Source: Micromussa lordhowensis
Taxonomy: Eukaryota > Cnidaria > Anthozoa > Scleractinia > Lobophylliidae
Direction of reading: 5' to 3'
Assembly: GCA_964020085.1 (NCBI GenBank)
Contig: CAXHUQ010000440.1
Span: 190,001 to 254,000 of the forward strand
Length of the DNA: 64,000 bases
Numbering within the stretch: the first letter of the stretch is position 1; every line of letters starts with the position of its first letter. Shown here one piece after another: positions 61,827 through 64,000 of the stretch. Both the position numbers and the translations under genes were made by a program. The notes under the pieces are model-generated. The model was not told the DNA's origin. It saw only the letters and a program-made list of their open reading frames with translations, and searched no databases.

Positions 61827-64000
61827 GTTGAATCGAAAAGTGAGGAAAAGGAGACTGTTTCAGTGCAGTTGCCAAGGAATGAGGTACTTGAAAAGAGCAG
61901 AATCTTTAAGAAAGGAAATAATGGTACCCTGACAAATTACCAACAGGTAATTAACAATGCAGCCTATGAACTGTGTTTGGAAAACCCAAATTTGATAAAT
62001 AGTAAGGGCGAGCTTCTAAATCTTTCAAGAGTTAAAGTTGATGAAGAAGGGTATTTGTATAAGAAGAAAAGAAGTAGATCATTGGCATTTGGTGCTTCTA
62101 ATGAGGAAAGCAAAGAAAAGAGAAGCAAGATTTCAGCTGAAATTCGGCATAAGAGAATTAAAGACCTGTCAGAGGACATAAACAGCATAAATATGAGCAT
62201 GGCGCTTTTGGAAAAAGAGAGGTACAAGCAGCATAACATGAACAAGTATGCTCAAGCTGCTAGCTTGGAGGAACAGATTTCATCTAAACGAAAAGAAAAA
62301 CGTGTCCTTGAAGCAGAGCTAACCATGCTACAAGAAAAAGAAGTGAAGTCCAAACGTTATCACATGAGCAAAGAAAGTAAAGACAAGAAAGAGGCAAGTC
62401 AGGGAAAAACTCAGAATGTTCAACCAAAAACTGGAATCCAGCTAAGCTTGTTTCAAAGTGGGATCAAGCCAGCTCAGAGTAAGAGCAATCAAACCGAAGA
62501 TTGCAGGAAATCTGATGAAAATGACGTGTCAACTACACAGAATGGCAACGATGACTTGAATCTCACTGCTGCAAATGAGGAAGCTAAGAGCAGCAATGGT
62601 ATGCTTGGCAATGAAACCAAAGATATCAGAAAATCAGGTGAGAAATTTGGTGCTGCAGAGAACACTTGTGTTGAGAAATATGACAAAAACATCCACTGTG
62701 AGGTGCAGAAAGCTGGTTGGAGTAGCAGTGTACGTTTTGTTGATAAAACAGGAGAGAACAGTGAAACAATGCGTACTAGTGGTGACTATTTTTTATGACT
62801 TTGAAGACAAGTTTGCAAGATATGTGTTTATTGCAAAGGAACACCCCTGGAAACTTGTCTGATGTCAGTGAACCTGAGGAATTGTTGATAAGGTGTAAAC
62901 AGTTGTATGAACTTTATTTATTTCACGTTAATGCCAACCTGAGCAAGGGAGCTAAGAGTAGCTCTAATGTTTACTTGTCTTTGATTAATGACCTTACATT
63001 GAACGAGACTGCTGTTGTTCGAAAGTTGTTTTGCAAGTTGCATCACAGAGATACTATACCAGAAGAGTGCTCCCGCTGCTATCCACTGATTCGTCTGTCT
63101 GAAAGAATTTGCAGTGAAGGAATTTGTGAAGTCTCTTCATTACACCGTGATGTATTCCAAACTGTTAAGTACCAGTCAGACAAAGCTGTACGGAAGTTAA
63201 TGCAACTACCTGTAGCAATTTTTAAGCTTGAATTAAGTGGACCTGGATCACAAAGACTATATGTTTCTGAGATTCGTGCAACAGTTGATTACGATGCCTT
63301 CTGTCAAGTCTGCCAAATGGTGTTTTCATCCGAAACCATGAATAGGAAGGAAAAGGGCCTCACTAAAGAAGCATTGAACGTGTTGTGTCAACTAGCAACA
63401 AGTGAGTCTGATCGATGTCTGATTAAATATTCTGTTTCCAAAGTCAAGGACTCTCGGCCAAGGAAGCAAAAAAGAAATATGGTTTCAGTGATCTTCACCG
63501 TAAAGAGGATAAGATTATGAAAGCTGCAGAACAATCCGAAGCCATTCGAGATGCTGTTATGAAGTTAGCAAGTGTCAGAAAGAAAGCCACTCTTAGAAGC
63601 CTGGGTTATGAGTTACCTGGTAGCAGCAGCGACTCCGAGGACAGTGACATGGATCAATTGGTCTTTGAAAGCGACGCGTCTCTGAATGAAACGTTCAAAC
63701 AGTCTGATAAACAGGAGAATACTTCTGAAAACAGTGCCACTGAAGATGTGCCTTGTAACAGTGACTTGTGTGAATCTAATGCAACAGTTTTTGACCCAAA
63801 GTTTGATTCATCGATCAATCCATCAAGGACAAAAACTGGTGTGCAAGAAAGATCTGATTTTTACTGCAAGAGTGACAGCTCTATGGCCACATCGATGGGC
63901 ACTTGTAGTGGTTGTGAGTTGACCAAAGGTACAGAGTGTTTAGGCCAGAAGTTAACTGGTGCTATTGATCCAGACACTATCAGCAAACAGAAAGAAGATG
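61827..64000 (+). CDS. unrecognised cnidarian-type charged coiled-coil protein, runs off the edge
   Basis: It probably begins at an acceptor (cattag|gttgaa) with VESKSEEKETVSVQLPRNEV. Next are TNYQQVINNAAYELCLENPN, a basic KKKRSRS patch (likely nuclear signal) and a long Lys/Glu coiled coil (62110-62400). A Ser/Asn/Glu-rich linker follows, then a helical region with CKLHHRDTIPEECSRCYPLI (possible metal site) and EALNVLCQLATSESDRCLIK. The last part continues as KKYGFSDLHRKEDKIMKAAE to an acidic Ser-rich tail at the window end. Frames change twice, in a T6 run near 62793 and near 63445, so it is either a pseudogene or an assembly artefact. I recall multi-copy relatives in corals without assigned function. 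Confidence 0.5.

Noticed and set aside
1..64000. CRISPR arrays, bacterial operons or an integrated viral genome
   Set aside because: No regularly spaced direct repeats or bacterial gene layout; the reverse transcriptases belong to BEL, Gypsy and LINE elements without envelope-like ORFs.

Overview
The window looks like invertebrate nuclear DNA, most likely from a cnidarian such as a stony coral. It has short exons with GT-AG introns, moderately AT-rich non-coding DNA, and Mutator/exonuclease, hAT/KIAA1586-like, Pao/BEL and Gmr1-type Gypsy proteins of the kind I recall from coral and anemone genomes. The organism is an inference, since no marker gene is present. Most recognisable content is transposable elements, some inserted into older genes. 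No rRNA, CRISPR or bacterial-type operon is visible.

Left part (1-15.1 kb). Several hairpin MITEs (0.7-2.6 kb) precede a two-exon Myb/SANT-like gene on the minus strand (2820-4236). A pogo-type transposon follows (about 4602-8845); its broken transposase ends in a PHD-type finger. Next is a complete hAT transposon (9256-14679) with matching terminal inverted repeats and an exact 8-bp target duplication. It carries a multi-exon hAT transposase (minus) and a small divergent ORF (plus).

Centre (15-40 kb). A cnidarian-type gene joining a Mutator-like transposase domain to a DEDDh exonuclease is spread over 15055-25775. A degenerate BEL/Pao retrotransposon (15135-21529) separates its N-terminal Cys motif from the rest. 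A second BEL/Pao element (25842-33233, minus, TSD CACCA) lies just downstream. A Ty3/Gypsy element (34107-39935, TSD CCGGG) follows; its integrase precedes reverse transcriptase and its capsid region looks SCAN-like, as in the Gmr1 group.

Right part (40-64 kb). A P-element-like transposase gene with a PHD-like finger and an extra C-terminal region (42562-45823, minus) faces exons for a CUT domain plus partial homeodomain (46264-47129, plus) and a THAP-domain gene (47853-49902, plus). A TIR element carrying a SINE interrupts the THAP gene. Beyond lie a tRNA-derived SINE, an endonuclease fragment, isolated exons, a second copy of a MITE family seen at 1.1 kb, a long L1/Tx1-type LINE (about 56.0-61.0 kb, minus) and an unrecognised coiled-coil gene running off the right edge.

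Nearly every transposon ORF has in-frame stops or single-base frameshifts. Several of the frameshifts fall in homopolymers, so assembly error and true decay cannot be separated from sequence alone.
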